The notes: generated by a model not told the origin, from the sequence alone. A stretch of 64,000 nt of DNA from Cohaesibacter sp. ES.047 (GCF_900215505.1 NZ_LT907844.1:1336501-1400500); one strand, 5' to 3'. Counted from the first letter of the stretch, positions 22,446-31,739 are shown. Numbers and translations: made by a program.

Positions 22446-23528
22446 ATGGACAAGCGACTAAGAGTGGCAATGGCAGTCGGGGATGTAGGTGGCATCAGTC
22501 CCGAGCTGGCTGCAAAGATTGTTGCAGATCCCAGCGCCAATGCAGATGATCTGATGATCTTCGCCGACCGTCGCATTCTCGAAGAAGGTGCCGAGATCGC
22601 CGACGTTGAGATCACTATTCCCACCATTTCCATTGACCAACTGGATGGGCCCCTGCCGGAAGGCACGTTTCTGATTGATCTGGCAAATTGCGATCCTGCA
22701 AATGTCAAGAGAGGCGAGGCCAGCTATGAAGGCGGTCTGGCATCTGTCCAGAATTTCCGGGCAGTTCTACTGGCAGTCAATGCGGGCTATGCGGATGTTG
22801 CCTTCTTCACGCCTTTCAATAAATCTGCCATGCGTTTAGCTCAGGCGGATTATGTCGACGAAATCGGCTTCATCGATGCGACGATTCATCCCAAGGAAAG
22901 CGGTCGTGAATTCAACGTGCTGGATGAAGTATGGAATGCTCGAGTGACATCTCATATTCCGCTGAGCGCGGTGGCCAGCAGGATCACCGAAGACAGGGTC
23001 TTTGACAGCCTGTGCCTGACCGATAAGACCATGAAGGCGGCAGGGTTTGAAGCCCCCAGAATTGGGGTTGCGGCTCTTAATCCCCATGCCGGCGACGGGC
23101 GGAATTTCGGCACCGAAGATGACGACATAATCCATCCGGCAATCGAACGGGCGCAGGCCGCCAATATTCTTGTCACCGGACCTGTGCCCTCTGATACGGT
23201 CTTTGTCCGGGCGACCCGTGGTGAATTTGATGCCGTCATGACCATGTATCACGATCAGGGGCAAATCGCCATGAAGCTGATGGGGTTTGATCGCGGCGTG
23301 ACCCTGATAGCCAATTATCCCTTTCCCATCGTGACGCCGGCGCACGGCACGGCTTATGACATTGCTGGCAAAGGCATTGCCGATCTCGGCGCGACCCGCA
23401 ATGCGGTCAATCTGGGTCGCAAGCTGGCTCTCATGGATCTGGGAGGATCCAGAGACGCGTGTGGTGAGGCTTTGTCCGTACTGGTGGCCCGTGCGCTTGA
23501 TCGTACGCGAATATGGGAGGCGGCCTAA
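22446..23528 (+). CDS. PdxA-family 4-phospho-hydroxyacid dehydrogenase
   Basis: A 360-residue PdxA-like NAD-dependent dehydrogenase. Family blocks are VGDVGGISPELAAKI at the start, the metal-site regions TSHIPL and LNPHAGDGRNFGTED, MTMYHDQGQIAMKLMGFD, and the C-terminal PAHGTAYDIAGKGIAD. The usual GHTE motif region is replaced by GFIDATIH, so this is not classical pyridoxine PdxA. PdxA2-type enzymes oxidise 4-phospho-D-threonate or -erythronate, but the partner kinase (DUF1537) is absent. The ATG at 22446 has AAGGTGA ahead of it; GTG at 22437 is possible. It starts the block that carries the TctCBA transporter and an amidohydrolase. Substrate unknown. Confidence 0.85.
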   Translation: MDKRLRVAMAVGDVGGISPELAAKIVADPSANADDLMIFADRRILEEGAEIADVEITIPTISIDQLDGPLPEGTFLIDLANCDPANVKRGEASYEGGLASVQNFRAVLLAVNAGYADVAFFTPFNKSAMRLAQADYVDEIGFIDATIHPKESGREFNVLDEVWNARVTSHIPLSAVASRITEDRVFDSLCLTDKTMKAAGFEAPRIGVAALNPHAGDGRNFGTEDDDIIHPAIERAQAANILVTGPVPSDTVFVRATRGEFDAVMTMYHDQGQIAMKLMGFDRGVTLIANYPFPIVTPAHGTAYDIAGKGIADLGATRNAVNLGRKLALMDLGGSRDACGEALSVLVARALDRTRIWEAA

Positions 23529-23586
23529 ACGATTTATTTTTGACCACCGAAACCCGTTCGGTGTTTCAACCTAAGGGAGGAAGACC

Positions 23587-23960
23587 AGTGAAACATTTTC
23601 TCGCACCTGCATCGATGATTGCGCTCGCTCTTGCCTGCGCGAGCGGCCTGTGCCGCTGACTTCCATGCCGATACGATCAAAATCATCAACCTTGCAGGCA
23701 ATGGCGGTGGCAGGCCGGTTTAATCTGGATACCCCGCACATCGCTGCGTGGGTTTCAAAAATGATCATCACTGCTGCAGTACTCGACAAACTCAGATACC
23801 TGAGTGCGTTGTCACTCTTGATCATCTGCGCCGACAGCATACCAGTGTGCATCACGGCAATCGCCGGACTGCCAAAGCAGCCACAAACGGCAAGCTGTCC
23901 GTGAAAGACCAAGGGAACGACTATCTGGCAAGAGCTCACAGCTTAGACGCAGATAAATAG
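23587..23960 (+). pseudogene. Decayed gene for an exported protein
   Basis: A good ribosome binding site (GGGAGGAAG) precedes GTG and a clear signal-peptide start (KHFLAPASMIALALACASG). The frame stops after about 24 residues, continues in the next frame with ADFHADTIKIINLAGNGGG and stops again. A last recognisable stretch before 23960 reads LSVKDQGNDYLARAHSLDAD. The whole looks like a broken periplasmic protein gene between pdxA-like and tctC. Identity unknown. Confidence 0.5.
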
Positions 23961-23997
23961 GCTAGATTGAACTTTTTATTCATGGAGGAGGAAAATC

Positions 23998-24966
23998 ATG
24001 AAGACTTTCGGCAAACTTTTAAGCGGCATGGCCCTTGCCCTGACTGCAATGACAGGCACAGCACTGGCTGAATATCCAGATCGCCCGATCACAATTGTCG
24101 TTCCATGGGGCGCAGGTGGCGGTACCGACACGATTATCCGCATTTTCGCGACCGGCTTCGAAGAAGCGATGGGCCAACCAATCAACGTGGTCAACCGCAC
24201 CGGTGGTTCGGGTGTTGTCGGTCATACGGCAATCTCACGTGCCAAGCCAGACGGATACACTCTTGGTGCTTGCACCTCGGAAATAACCTATTTCACCTCG
24301 CTGGGACTGGCAGATATCACCCCGGACAACTTCTCGCTGATCTCGCGTTTGGCACTGATCCCCGCCGGAATAACCGTTGCTGCTGACAGCGAATACAAGG
24401 ACTTTTCGAGCCTAGCAGAGGCCATCAGGACCAAACCTGCTGGCACATTCAAATCCTCGGGCTCGGGGCTTGGTGGCCCTTGGCACATGGCGACTGCTGG
24501 CATGCTAAGTGCAATGGGCGAGGCTGTGAACAAGATCGACTTCATTCCGTCTAAGGGCGGCGCACCCGCACTTCAGGATCTCGTATCGGGTGGCCTTGAG
24601 ATGTTCTCCGGTTCTCCGATCGAAGCGCGTGCACTCGCTGATGCAGGAGAAGCCCGCATTCTCGCCATCATGTCTGATGAGCGGTCTTCAGCCTTCCCAG
24701 ATGTGCCCACACTCAAGGAACAGGGAGTGGACTTTTCTTTGTCGAACTGGTTCTCGCTCTGCGCTCCTGCCGGGCTTCCCGACGATGTGATGGCCAAGCT
24801 CGCTCAGGCTGCAAAAAAAGCGCATGGCTCCGCTGGGGTCCAGGATGCACTCGCCCAACGAGGCATTACACCCTACTTTGATGGTCCAGAAGAATTTTCC
24901 ATCTTCGCCAACGACTTCTCAACCGAGGCGAACCAGTTGCTTACAGATCTCGGCATTACGCAATAG
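23998..24966 (+). CDS. Tripartite tricarboxylate transporter substrate-binding protein (TctC type)
   Basis: A 322-residue periplasmic binding protein of the Bug/TctC family. The signal peptide is residues 1-24 (ends TGTALA). The family blocks are YPDRPITIVVPWGAGGGTD, VVNRTGGSGVVGHTAI and the central SSGSGLGGPWHMA. It delivers a carboxylate or related substrate to the TctAB membrane pair encoded next. ATG preceded by GGAGGAGGAAA. The ligand cannot be deduced. The next gene begins 60 bases later. Confidence 0.95.
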   Translation: MKTFGKLLSGMALALTAMTGTALAEYPDRPITIVVPWGAGGGTDTIIRIFATGFEEAMGQPINVVNRTGGSGVVGHTAISRAKPDGYTLGACTSEITYFTSLGLADITPDNFSLISRLALIPAGITVAADSEYKDFSSLAEAIRTKPAGTFKSSGSGLGGPWHMATAGMLSAMGEAVNKIDFIPSKGGAPALQDLVSGGLEMFSGSPIEARALADAGEARILAIMSDERSSAFPDVPTLKEQGVDFSLSNWFSLCAPAGLPDDVMAKLAQAAKKAHGSAGVQDALAQRGITPYFDGPEEFSIFANDFSTEANQLLTDLGITQ

Positions 24967-25026
24967 CAATCTGAGCAAACTGTCCGTCGACCGTTCGTGG
25001 CCGGCGGGCAGAATGTGGGAGGAAAC

Positions 25027-25485
25027 ATGAAATTCAATGATAGGATAATCGGCATCCTAGCTGTTTTAGGTGGATTTGCCATCATCGTCGGTACACTTGA
25101 GTTCCGTTCAATACCAGGGCAGCAATTCGGCTCTGCTTTCTTCCCACGCATAGTTGGCGCGGCGACAATAATAGTGGGCTTGATCCAATTCTTCACCGCC
25201 GCTCCCGGTCCTTGGATCCAGATCCGTGAAGAATTGCGCAGTCGCGACACGCTAAGCAAACTCATGGTTATCGCTGTGGTGATTTTCTGGTTTGTCGCGG
25301 TGGAACCGCTGGGTTTCCTTCTGACTACCGCATTGGTGACGGCCCTTCTGGCCAGTACACTTGGTGCTCGCCCGATTTCGGCCATTGTCGTCTCTCTTGG
25401 TTTGCCAGTTCTGCTCCACGCGATCTTCGGCATGTTGCTGCGCGTACCCCTACCCCGCGGTTTGATTGAGGGGTGGCTGACATGA
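25027..25485 (+). CDS. Tripartite tricarboxylate transporter small membrane subunit (TctB type)
   Basis: A 152-residue protein with four predicted membrane helices (IIGILAVLGGFAIIVGTL, FFPRIVGAATIIVGLIQFF, LMVIAVVIFWFVAVEPLGFL and the segment around PISAIVVSLGLPVLLHAIF). The FFPRIVG motif and length are typical of TctB. I use the Met at 25027 because GGGAGGAAAC directly precedes it. Its stop overlaps the TctA start by four bases (ATGA). Confidence 0.92.
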   Translation: MKFNDRIIGILAVLGGFAIIVGTLEFRSIPGQQFGSAFFPRIVGAATIIVGLIQFFTAAPGPWIQIREELRSRDTLSKLMVIAVVIFWFVAVEPLGFLLTTALVTALLASTLGARPISAIVVSLGLPVLLHAIFGMLLRVPLPRGLIEGWLT

Positions 25486-26957
25486 GCGTTATTGTTGAAG
25501 CCCTCGGCTATGTCTTTACCGCTAATGTGCTGCTAACAATACTCGCCGCCAGTGCCCTCGGCGTCGTAATAGGAGCCATACCCGGCCTGACTGCGGTGAT
25601 GGGAGTAGCCCTGCTTGTGCCGATCACCTACTTCATGGAGCCTGTGCCCGCCATTGCCGCTATTGCTGCACTCGCCGCCACGGCAATCTTTTCTGGTGAC
25701 ATTCCCGGTGCGCTGCTACGCATTCCTGGCACCCCCGCTTCAGCGGCCTATGTGGACGACACCCATGCAATGACACTGGAAGGCAAGCCTGAAAGAGGGC
25801 TTGGCCTATCATTGGGATCTGCCCTCATCGGTGGTGTGATCGGTATTCTTTTGTTAATGTTCGCTGCACCCCTATTGGCACGCTTCGCAACAAACTTCTC
25901 CTCGGTCGAGTATTTTTGGCTCGCCCTTTTGGGACTCAGCTGTGCAGCCATTGTCTCAACGGGATCAGTACTCAAGGGAGTGATATCGCTGCTCTTCGGC
26001 CTCTTCGTTGCGTTCATCGGTATTGACGAGGTCGCCGGACAACCTCGCTTCACATTCGGCTCTTTCGAATTGATGGGTGGTGTCAGCTTCATTCCGGCAA
26101 TGATCGGCATGTTTGCGTTGACCGAGATCATCCGCAACGCCAAACGCCGTTTCGCGCCGCGTGAAGCGCCGCAGATGGGACCAGTCTTCGCTGGACTCTT
26201 GACGAGCCTGCTGCATCGTTGGCGAAATCTGTTGCGAGGTGGTTTAACCGGTGCCATCGTTGGTGCTCTGCCGGGTGCTGGCGCCGATATCGCGGCTTGG
26301 GTCGCGTATGCCATAGCCAAAAAGCAATCAAAGACACCAGAACGCTTCGGAAAAGGCCATGACGAGGGGGTGATCGAAGCGGGGGCCTCGAATAACGCTG
26401 CGCTTTCGGCAGCCTGGGTACCGACGTTGGTCTTCGGCATTCCCGGTGACAGCATCACTGCCATTGTCATCGGGGTCCTTTATCTCAAGGGGCTCGAGCC
26501 CGGCCCTATCATTTTCGTCAAGACGCCCGAACTGGTTTATGCGATCTTTATCGCATTCCTACTCGCAAACCTGCTGTTATTGCCTCTCGGATGGGTTGTA
26601 ATCCGCATCGCTCGTCATCTGCTTCGGGTGCCACAGTCACTCTTGCTTCCCATCGTGCTTTCCTCATGTTTGGTTGGCAGCTTCGCGATCAACAATACAG
26701 TCTTCGGAGTGGCAATTATGCTGGCATTTGGCCTGATTGGCTGGCTCTTCGAGGAAAACGATATCCCTGTTGCTCCCGCCATTCTGGGGATCGTGCTTGG
26801 TGGAATGTTGGAGTTCAATTTTGTGACGTCGATGCTCAAATCCAAGGGTGACCCCCTCATCCTTATCGAAAGACCCATCTCGATCGTGCTTTGCTTGCTG
26901 GTTCTTGCGCTCTGGGTCTCTCCCGTCATTGGCTGGCTCAAGAGGTACCGCTCATGA
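25482..26957 (+). CDS. Tripartite tricarboxylate transporter large membrane subunit (TctA type)
   Basis: A 491-residue protein with about 11-12 membrane helices. Conserved TctA blocks are GVVIGAIPGLTAVMGVALL near the start, the repeat-like GAIVGALPGAGADIAAWVAY in the second half, and IPGDSITAIVIG. It forms the sodium- or proton-coupled channel of the system. Start and stop both overlap neighbours by ATGA, so TctB, TctA and the amidohydrolase are translationally linked. The chosen ATG replaces a GTG nine bases earlier. Confidence 0.96.
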   Translation: MSVIVEALGYVFTANVLLTILAASALGVVIGAIPGLTAVMGVALLVPITYFMEPVPAIAAIAALAATAIFSGDIPGALLRIPGTPASAAYVDDTHAMTLEGKPERGLGLSLGSALIGGVIGILLLMFAAPLLARFATNFSSVEYFWLALLGLSCAAIVSTGSVLKGVISLLFGLFVAFIGIDEVAGQPRFTFGSFELMGGVSFIPAMIGMFALTEIIRNAKRRFAPREAPQMGPVFAGLLTSLLHRWRNLLRGGLTGAIVGALPGAGADIAAWVAYAIAKKQSKTPERFGKGHDEGVIEAGASNNAALSAAWVPTLVFGIPGDSITAIVIGVLYLKGLEPGPIIFVKTPELVYAIFIAFLLANLLLLPLGWVVIRIARHLLRVPQSLLLPIVLSSCLVGSFAINNTVFGVAIMLAFGLIGWLFEENDIPVAPAILGIVLGGMLEFNFVTSMLKSKGDPLILIERPISIVLCLLVLALWVSPVIGWLKRYRS

Positions 26958-27862
26958 AAATCATAGACGCACATCATCATTTCTGGGATCCAACCCAGAA
27001 CCCACATCCTTGGCTGACGGAACTACCAATGATTCCATTCCGTTATGGCGATTACTCATCGCTCCGGAACCGCCCTTTCCTTCCTACAGACTACGACTCG
27101 GTTGCAATCGGCTGGGATGTGGTAGCATCGGTCACGATGGAAGGGGAATGGAGCTCAGAAGACCCGGTCGGCGAGGCAATCTGGATGCAGAAACTCGCAA
27201 ACAAAGTGGGGCGTCCAGGTGCACATGTGGCACAGATCTGGCTCGATCGAGATGATCTTGGTGCGGTGCTTGAACGCTATGCCGATCTTTCTGTTGTGCG
27301 CTCAGTGCGTCACAAACCTCGCTCGAATCCGCACCCGGGCATGGGAGTTGGTGCGATGTCGGAGCCGAAATGGCAATCCGGCTTCCGCCAACTGGCCTCT
27401 TCTGGCCTCATGTTCGATTTGCAGACCAACTGGTGGCACCTGTCTGAGCTCAAGGAACTCAGGCGCATTTCAGAAGACATTCCAATCATTATCAATCATA
27501 CAGGACTTCCGGCAGATCGAAGTGTCGAAGGAATTACCGGGTGGCGCGACGCGTTGCAAGTCGCAGCATCGCTGCCCAATGTCTTTCTTAAAATATCCGG
27601 CATAGGCTTGGCAGACCGCCCGTGGAGCTTGGATGATAACCGCGACATCATTCGTTTTGCTGCCGACACTTTTGGGCCCGAGCGATCTATGTTTGCGTCG
27701 AATTTTCCCGTAGATGGCCTCTGCGGGAGTTTTGATACGATCTTCTCAGGTTATGATCTGGCAACAAGAGACTATTCCGATGCAGAACGCGAGGCGCTCT
27801 TCTATGCTACTGCTGCGAAAGTCTACAAATTGAGCCCAGAGCACTGTAAAGTGACCCCATAA
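26954..27862 (+). CDS. Amidohydrolase-2 family metal-dependent hydrolase (lactonase-like)
   Basis: A 302-residue TIM-barrel hydrolase of the group that includes L-fuconolactonase and 2-pyrone-4,6-dicarboxylate lactonase (COG3618 type). The metal-binding start is IIDAHHHFWDP. Later motifs include IIINHTGLP, NVFLKISGIG and MFASNFPVDGL, the usual C-terminal Asp block. Probably opens a lactone made or imported by this pathway. Its start overlaps the TctA stop (ATGA). With PdxA-like and TctCBA it forms one catabolic unit. Substrate not determinable. Confidence 0.87.
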   Translation: MKIIDAHHHFWDPTQNPHPWLTELPMIPFRYGDYSSLRNRPFLPTDYDSVAIGWDVVASVTMEGEWSSEDPVGEAIWMQKLANKVGRPGAHVAQIWLDRDDLGAVLERYADLSVVRSVRHKPRSNPHPGMGVGAMSEPKWQSGFRQLASSGLMFDLQTNWWHLSELKELRRISEDIPIIINHTGLPADRSVEGITGWRDALQVAASLPNVFLKISGIGLADRPWSLDDNRDIIRFAADTFGPERSMFASNFPVDGLCGSFDTIFSGYDLATRDYSDAEREALFYATAAKVYKLSPEHCKVTP

Positions 27863-27957
27863 AACTGGACAATCAACTCAGAGCCGGTTTTAAAAGTAGT
27901 TGAGGGATATCAATAGGGTGTGATTCAACCGTCTTTGATGAGAAGATGGAGGATCAT

Positions 27958-28150
27958 ATGCCTTGGGACAATACCGCTCGGGTTCAACATAACCGGGATA
28001 AACTGCGCTATCCAACAGATTTAGCCGATAAAGAGTGGGAAGTGATTGCACTGCTCTTGCCGCCAGCCCGGTCAGGCGGGCGACCACGCACCACAAATAT
28101 GCGCGATGTGATAGATGCGATCCTTTATGCTGGTGGCCGCGGTTGTGTTC
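27958..28150 (+). pseudogene. N-terminal fragment of an IS5-family transposase
   Basis: About 60 residues, MPWDNTARVQHNRDKLRYPT to RPRTTNMRDVIDAILYAGGR. The block RYPTDLADKEWEVIALLLPP is the recognisable start of IS5/IS1031-type transposases. The catalytic part is missing and the sequence runs into unrelated DNA before the next gene. Confidence 0.85.
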
Positions 28151-28237
28151 ATTGCCCTCGCGGGGCAACGTGCAACAGTCGCGACCTCACACACCTAATC
28201 TGTGAAAACCCTAGAAACCGCCTAAAGGATCTGCACT

Positions 28238-28810
28238 ATGCAGCCCATTGAGACAGAACGCCTTCGCCTTAGGAACTTTCGCGAACACGATGCGGACGCC
28301 CTCTTCGCCTACCTGAAGTCGCCCGTGGCCAGCTGCTTTTTATCGCTGACCCTGTCGGATATGGAAGCAGCCCGGACCGACGCCGCAAAGCGCAGCAAAG
28401 ATGAGGAGCAAATTGCTGTTTGTCTAAAGGACACCGATCTGATGATCGGCGATCTTTTCGCACATCGCGAAGAAGACACGGTCTCGGTCGGATGGAATTT
28501 CAATCCGGCGTATTTTGGCATGGGGTATGCGCTGGAGGCGGCGCGGGCGCTTTTTGTGGATCTGTTTGACAATGCGCAGGCCCGCCGCATCTATGCCTAT
28601 GTCGAGGACCACAACCTGCCTTCACAACGGCTTTGCGAGCGGCTTGGGATGCGGCAAGAAGGGCTCTTCCTCGAATATGTCTCATTCAAGAATGACGAGG
28701 CCGGCAAGCCGATCTACGAAAACACCATGCAGTTTGCCATCCTGCGGTGGGAGTGGGAAGCAGCGCGAACGCAGTTTTTCCGGCCCAACCAAGAATTGGT
28801 TGATGCTTAA
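28238..28810 (+). CDS. GNAT-family N-acetyltransferase (RimJ/RimL-like)
   Basis: A 190-residue acetyltransferase. It opens with IETERLRLRNFREHDADALF, typical of the RimJ/RimL group. The acetyl-CoA binding stretch is near residues 88-105 (FNPAYFGMGYALEAARAL), and the C-terminal part has ARRIYAYVEDHNLPSQRLCERLGM. Targets may be ribosomal proteins or small amines. It lies between transposase scraps and is probably cargo of the decayed region or a displaced core gene. Note IETER but no adjacent operon partner. Confidence 0.9.
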   Translation: MQPIETERLRLRNFREHDADALFAYLKSPVASCFLSLTLSDMEAARTDAAKRSKDEEQIAVCLKDTDLMIGDLFAHREEDTVSVGWNFNPAYFGMGYALEAARALFVDLFDNAQARRIYAYVEDHNLPSQRLCERLGMRQEGLFLEYVSFKNDEAGKPIYENTMQFAILRWEWEAARTQFFRPNQELVDA

Positions 28811-28910
28811 ACCAAAGAGCCGCGCGCTGATCAGATCCAGTCATTTCGGTTGTTCTCGTGAGACTACGCATTAATGGGCTAACTGCTTCATCCAGTTTGC
28901 GCAAAGTAGA

Positions 28911-29340
28911 TCACCGATAAAATGAATGACGATCAATACGAGTTAATAGAGCCAATTCTGTCTGCGTAATTCGAAGTCTCGTTGCCCTTACATATTTGCG
29001 GGCTTCCTGCGGGCTTCTGTGCCCGAGGAACGTCATAACCTCAAACTCGGAGCTGCCTGCATCTGATTTGACCTGGCAGATGATGCCTTGCAAACTGATG
29101 GAACGCATCAAGCGCTCTACTGTAGAACGAGCAATATCAAAGCCTTCGCGCTTCATGGCACTTTCATTGCGGACCCGTGCAGAGAGGCCCGAATCCTTTT
29201 TGTGTACCAATGCGTCCACGCGGCCTAAATCAGAACTCCCCTCACGAGACGCATTTCGCAATGCCACCATGCAGCGGGCGTCTTCAATCTTAAGCTCAAC
29301 GGTCTCACCGAGATCTACAAATTCGGTTTCATAATTGCTC
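28911..29340 (-). pseudogene. Chimeric scrap: IS3-like transposase part joined to tyrosine-integrase end
   Basis: One leftward frame contains two unrelated pieces. MKREGFDIARSTVERLMRSI is the helix-turn-helix region of IS3-family OrfB. Directly after it, SSEFEVMTFLGHRSPQEARK and YVRATRLRITQTELALL are the C-terminus of a tyrosine integrase, similar to the scrap at 21511-21630. The joint suggests deletion between two mobile elements. Upstream residues to 29340 are unassigned. Confidence 0.7.
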
Positions 29341-29404
29341 TAGACCCCAATTATAGCGCATCATCTAGAAAGCTTTGAAATTGGCCTCTTTGAAGCGCGA
29401 TGGT

Positions 29405-30427
29405 TTATTGGCTGGGTATATAAACCCCCGTATTTGTGGAGCTTCGCAAGACCATATTGCACTTCACGATATATTGGCCTTCCTCTTCTTCAAGAGTATC
29501 TGCATACATGCTCTCCAGGATCGAGATGGCGCGGTCAATCATCACATTTTCATCCTGTTGGATGGTTGTCAGGTCGTATGGTGCCCATGCCGACTGCGGG
29601 ATATCATCGCAGCCGATGATGCGCAGGACATCAGGCGCGTTTTTAACGGGCGTGCGCCAAAAAGTGTCTATCAACCCGATTGCAATCAAATCGTCTGCGC
29701 AAAATATCGCGTCAGGAAGCGCCGGCATTTCAAGGAGTTGAAGAGCTTGGCGGACACCACCAGCGAAAGAAAATTCGTCATTCAAAATGACGGGGATCTT
29801 GCCATGCTTGCGAGATTCCTCCGTGAAGCCTCGGCAGCGATCAATATTTGCCGGATTGTTCGCCGGGCCTCCGAGGAAGGCCACACGCTTTCCCCCTTGC
29901 TCCAAGAGGTGGCGAGCGGCAAGTTGCCCTGCCAGAAAGTTGTCACTGCTGATCGAATACAGGCCCTTTTTCTGCAAGTGGGTATTGAACGAAATGAGAG
30001 GAACGCCCAGCGTCGTAAATTGCTCGAGCGCCGCATCGGTGAGAACTGAAAGAGCCGACACGATCGCGTCGACGCGATAGCCGGACAATTTAGGCGCCAC
30101 TGCATCGAGCGTGTCATCGCCGTTAACGTGAAAAGCCATCACTTGGCAGCCAATATCCTGCAGCCGAATAATGAATTCTTCAAGCACTCGCGAATAGAAG
30201 GGGTTGTGCAAACCACCTGTGACAAAAGCCACAATTCGGGATTGCTCGGTTAGCATGATACGAGGCAACAGGTTGGGTCGGTAGGCAAGTTTTTTGGCTG
30301 CCGCGATTACCCGAGCCTTGACTTCGGGGGAAACTTTTGTGTCTCCACGGAAGCACCTTGAGACAGTTGACTGTGACACCCCGGCCAAATTGGCTACGTC
30401 GGTGGATGATGCATATCGTTTTCTCAC
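29405..30427 (-). CDS. LacI-family transcriptional regulator
   Basis: A 340-residue LacI/GalR regulator starting with GTG. The DNA-binding head reads SSTDVANLAGVSQSTVSRCF with the hinge helix near residues 47-57. The periplasmic-binding-like sensor domain follows, with RIVAFVTGGLHNPFYSRVLE and GVPLISFNTH. It is divergent from the ABC operon beginning at 30657, and the 229-base gap contains a perfect inverted repeat (30608-30630) that may be its operator. The inducer is likely the sugar or polyol used by that operon. Confidence 0.93.
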   Translation of the reverse strand: MRKRYASSTDVANLAGVSQSTVSRCFRGDTKVSPEVKARVIAAAKKLAYRPNLLPRIMLTEQSRIVAFVTGGLHNPFYSRVLEEFIIRLQDIGCQVMAFHVNGDDTLDAVAPKLSGYRVDAIVSALSVLTDAALEQFTTLGVPLISFNTHLQKKGLYSISSDNFLAGQLAARHLLEQGGKRVAFLGGPANNPANIDRCRGFTEESRKHGKIPVILNDEFSFAGGVRQALQLLEMPALPDAIFCADDLIAIGLIDTFWRTPVKNAPDVLRIIGCDDIPQSAWAPYDLTTIQQDENVMIDRAISILESMYADTLEEEEGQYIVKCNMVLRSSTNTGVYIPSQ

Positions 30428-30581
30428 ACTCTGCCCTACCTTATCACTTTCAAAAACTTATCACTTCTAAAAACACTCAAATCGCCCGGAGCATTGATCA
30501 CGCGGAGCGATTATCCCTGAGAATCTCATAACGTCAATATAACGCCACACCCGCCGGTTTTTCAAAACAGGAATTTTCTCA

Positions 30582-30630
30582 TTGACCTTTATTTCATACT
30601 ATGCATAGCTATTCATGACTTATGAATAGC
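30582..30630 (+). promoter_or_regulatory. Promoter and operator-like repeats before the sugar ABC operon
   Basis: A TTGACC (-35-like) stands at 30582. The 10-base palindrome CTATGCATAG is at 30599-30608. A perfect inverted repeat, GCTATTCAT (30608-30616), spacer GACTT, ATGAATAGC (30622-30630), follows 26 bases before the start codon of the binding protein. Likely LacI-type operators; the repeat is longer and more widely spaced than a classical LacI site. Confidence 0.6.
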
Positions 30631-30656
30631 AAGTCAAAGCCATTTGGGAGGAAAAA

Positions 30657-31739
30657 ATGACTAAGTTGCTAAAGTACGAACAGTCGCGTCGTGCGTTCTT
30701 GGGGTCTCTGGCCTCAGTCGCTGCCATCTCTGCGGTTCCGTTCACACGCGGTGCATTTGCTGAAACAGGCAAGCCCCTGCTTGTCAACTCCATACGCTCG
30801 CTATCCAACCCTTACCATGCGGCATGGAACGCTGGTGGCAAAGCCTTTGCCAAGTCTGTTGGCCTCGACTATGTGACGCTGGTTACCGAAGGGGATAGCG
30901 AGAAAGGCGTTGCTGACATTCGCGGTATTCTCGCCCGCACTGGAGGAAATGCGGTCGTGAATGTCGACCCTAACGACGCAGCGGACGCGCGACCTATCGC
31001 TGAAGCATGCGTTGAAGCTGGCGCGCACGTTTTCACTCAGTGGAACAAGCCCGATGACCTGCATCCATGGGATTTGGGCCCCAACTATGTTGCCCATATG
31101 AGCTACAACGGCACCGACTATGGTCGCCTGACCGCACTTGAAGTCATCCGCGTGATGGGCGGCAAGGGTGGAATTCTGGCTCTCGGCGGCACGCTTTCGA
31201 ACACGGTTGCCATCCAGCGCCGCGCCGGGCTTGAAATGGCTATTGAAGCATCTCCTGATGTCGAGCTGCTCGATTTCCAGGTTGCTGACTGGCAGGCCTC
31301 GAAAGCCTATGACATCGTCAATACGTGGCTCACCCGTTTCGCGGGACAATTCCAGGGTATCTGGTGCGCCAATGACGACATGGCGATCGGTGCGCTTGAA
31401 GCTCTGCGTGTGAATGGACTTGGCGGGCGGATCGCCATTTCGGGTATCGATGGCATTGAAACCGCCGTTCAGGGCGTCGTTGACGGGGAACTGGCCGCGA
31501 CGGTCTCCTGGGATCCTTTCTGGCAAGGATCTTACGGTCTTGCTGTGCCGCTTCTGGCACGTATGGGTAAGCTTGATGTGGCAAGCCTTGGCAAAGAGAA
31601 GCGTGAATATTACGCCAAAGGCAAGCTGGTCGATTCCAGCAATGCCAAGGAGTTCTTTGACAACAATTTTGCTTCTGAACCCAGTCTCGATGTGGATGAC
31701 ATCTGGGCACGTTATGACAGCGGCATTCCCCAGTCATAG
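30657..31739 (+). CDS. Sugar ABC transporter substrate-binding protein with Tat signal
   Basis: A 360-residue periplasmic binding protein (type I fold, ribose/CUT2 group). The N-terminus has a twin-arginine signal, QSRRAFLGSLASVAAISAVP, so it is probably exported folded. The ligand domains contain NSIRSLSNPYHAAWNAGGKA, the internal DPNDAADARPIAEACVEAG and a hinge region near GIWCANDDMAIGALEALR. A GGGAGG lies before the ATG. It heads an operon with two permeases, a double ATPase and two dehydrogenases. Ligand is probably a pentitol, hexitol or similar sugar, judged by neighbours only. Confidence 0.92.
   Translation: MTKLLKYEQSRRAFLGSLASVAAISAVPFTRGAFAETGKPLLVNSIRSLSNPYHAAWNAGGKAFAKSVGLDYVTLVTEGDSEKGVADIRGILARTGGNAVVNVDPNDAADARPIAEACVEAGAHVFTQWNKPDDLHPWDLGPNYVAHMSYNGTDYGRLTALEVIRVMGGKGGILALGGTLSNTVAIQRRAGLEMAIEASPDVELLDFQVADWQASKAYDIVNTWLTRFAGQFQGIWCANDDMAIGALEALRVNGLGGRIAISGIDGIETAVQGVVDGELAATVSWDPFWQGSYGLAVPLLARMGKLDVASLGKEKREYYAKGKLVDSSNAKEFFDNNFASEPSLDVDDIWARYDSGIPQS

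Noticed and set aside
25748-26470. 240-codon leftward frame opposite TctA
   Set aside because: Antisense to a clear TctA; no motif.
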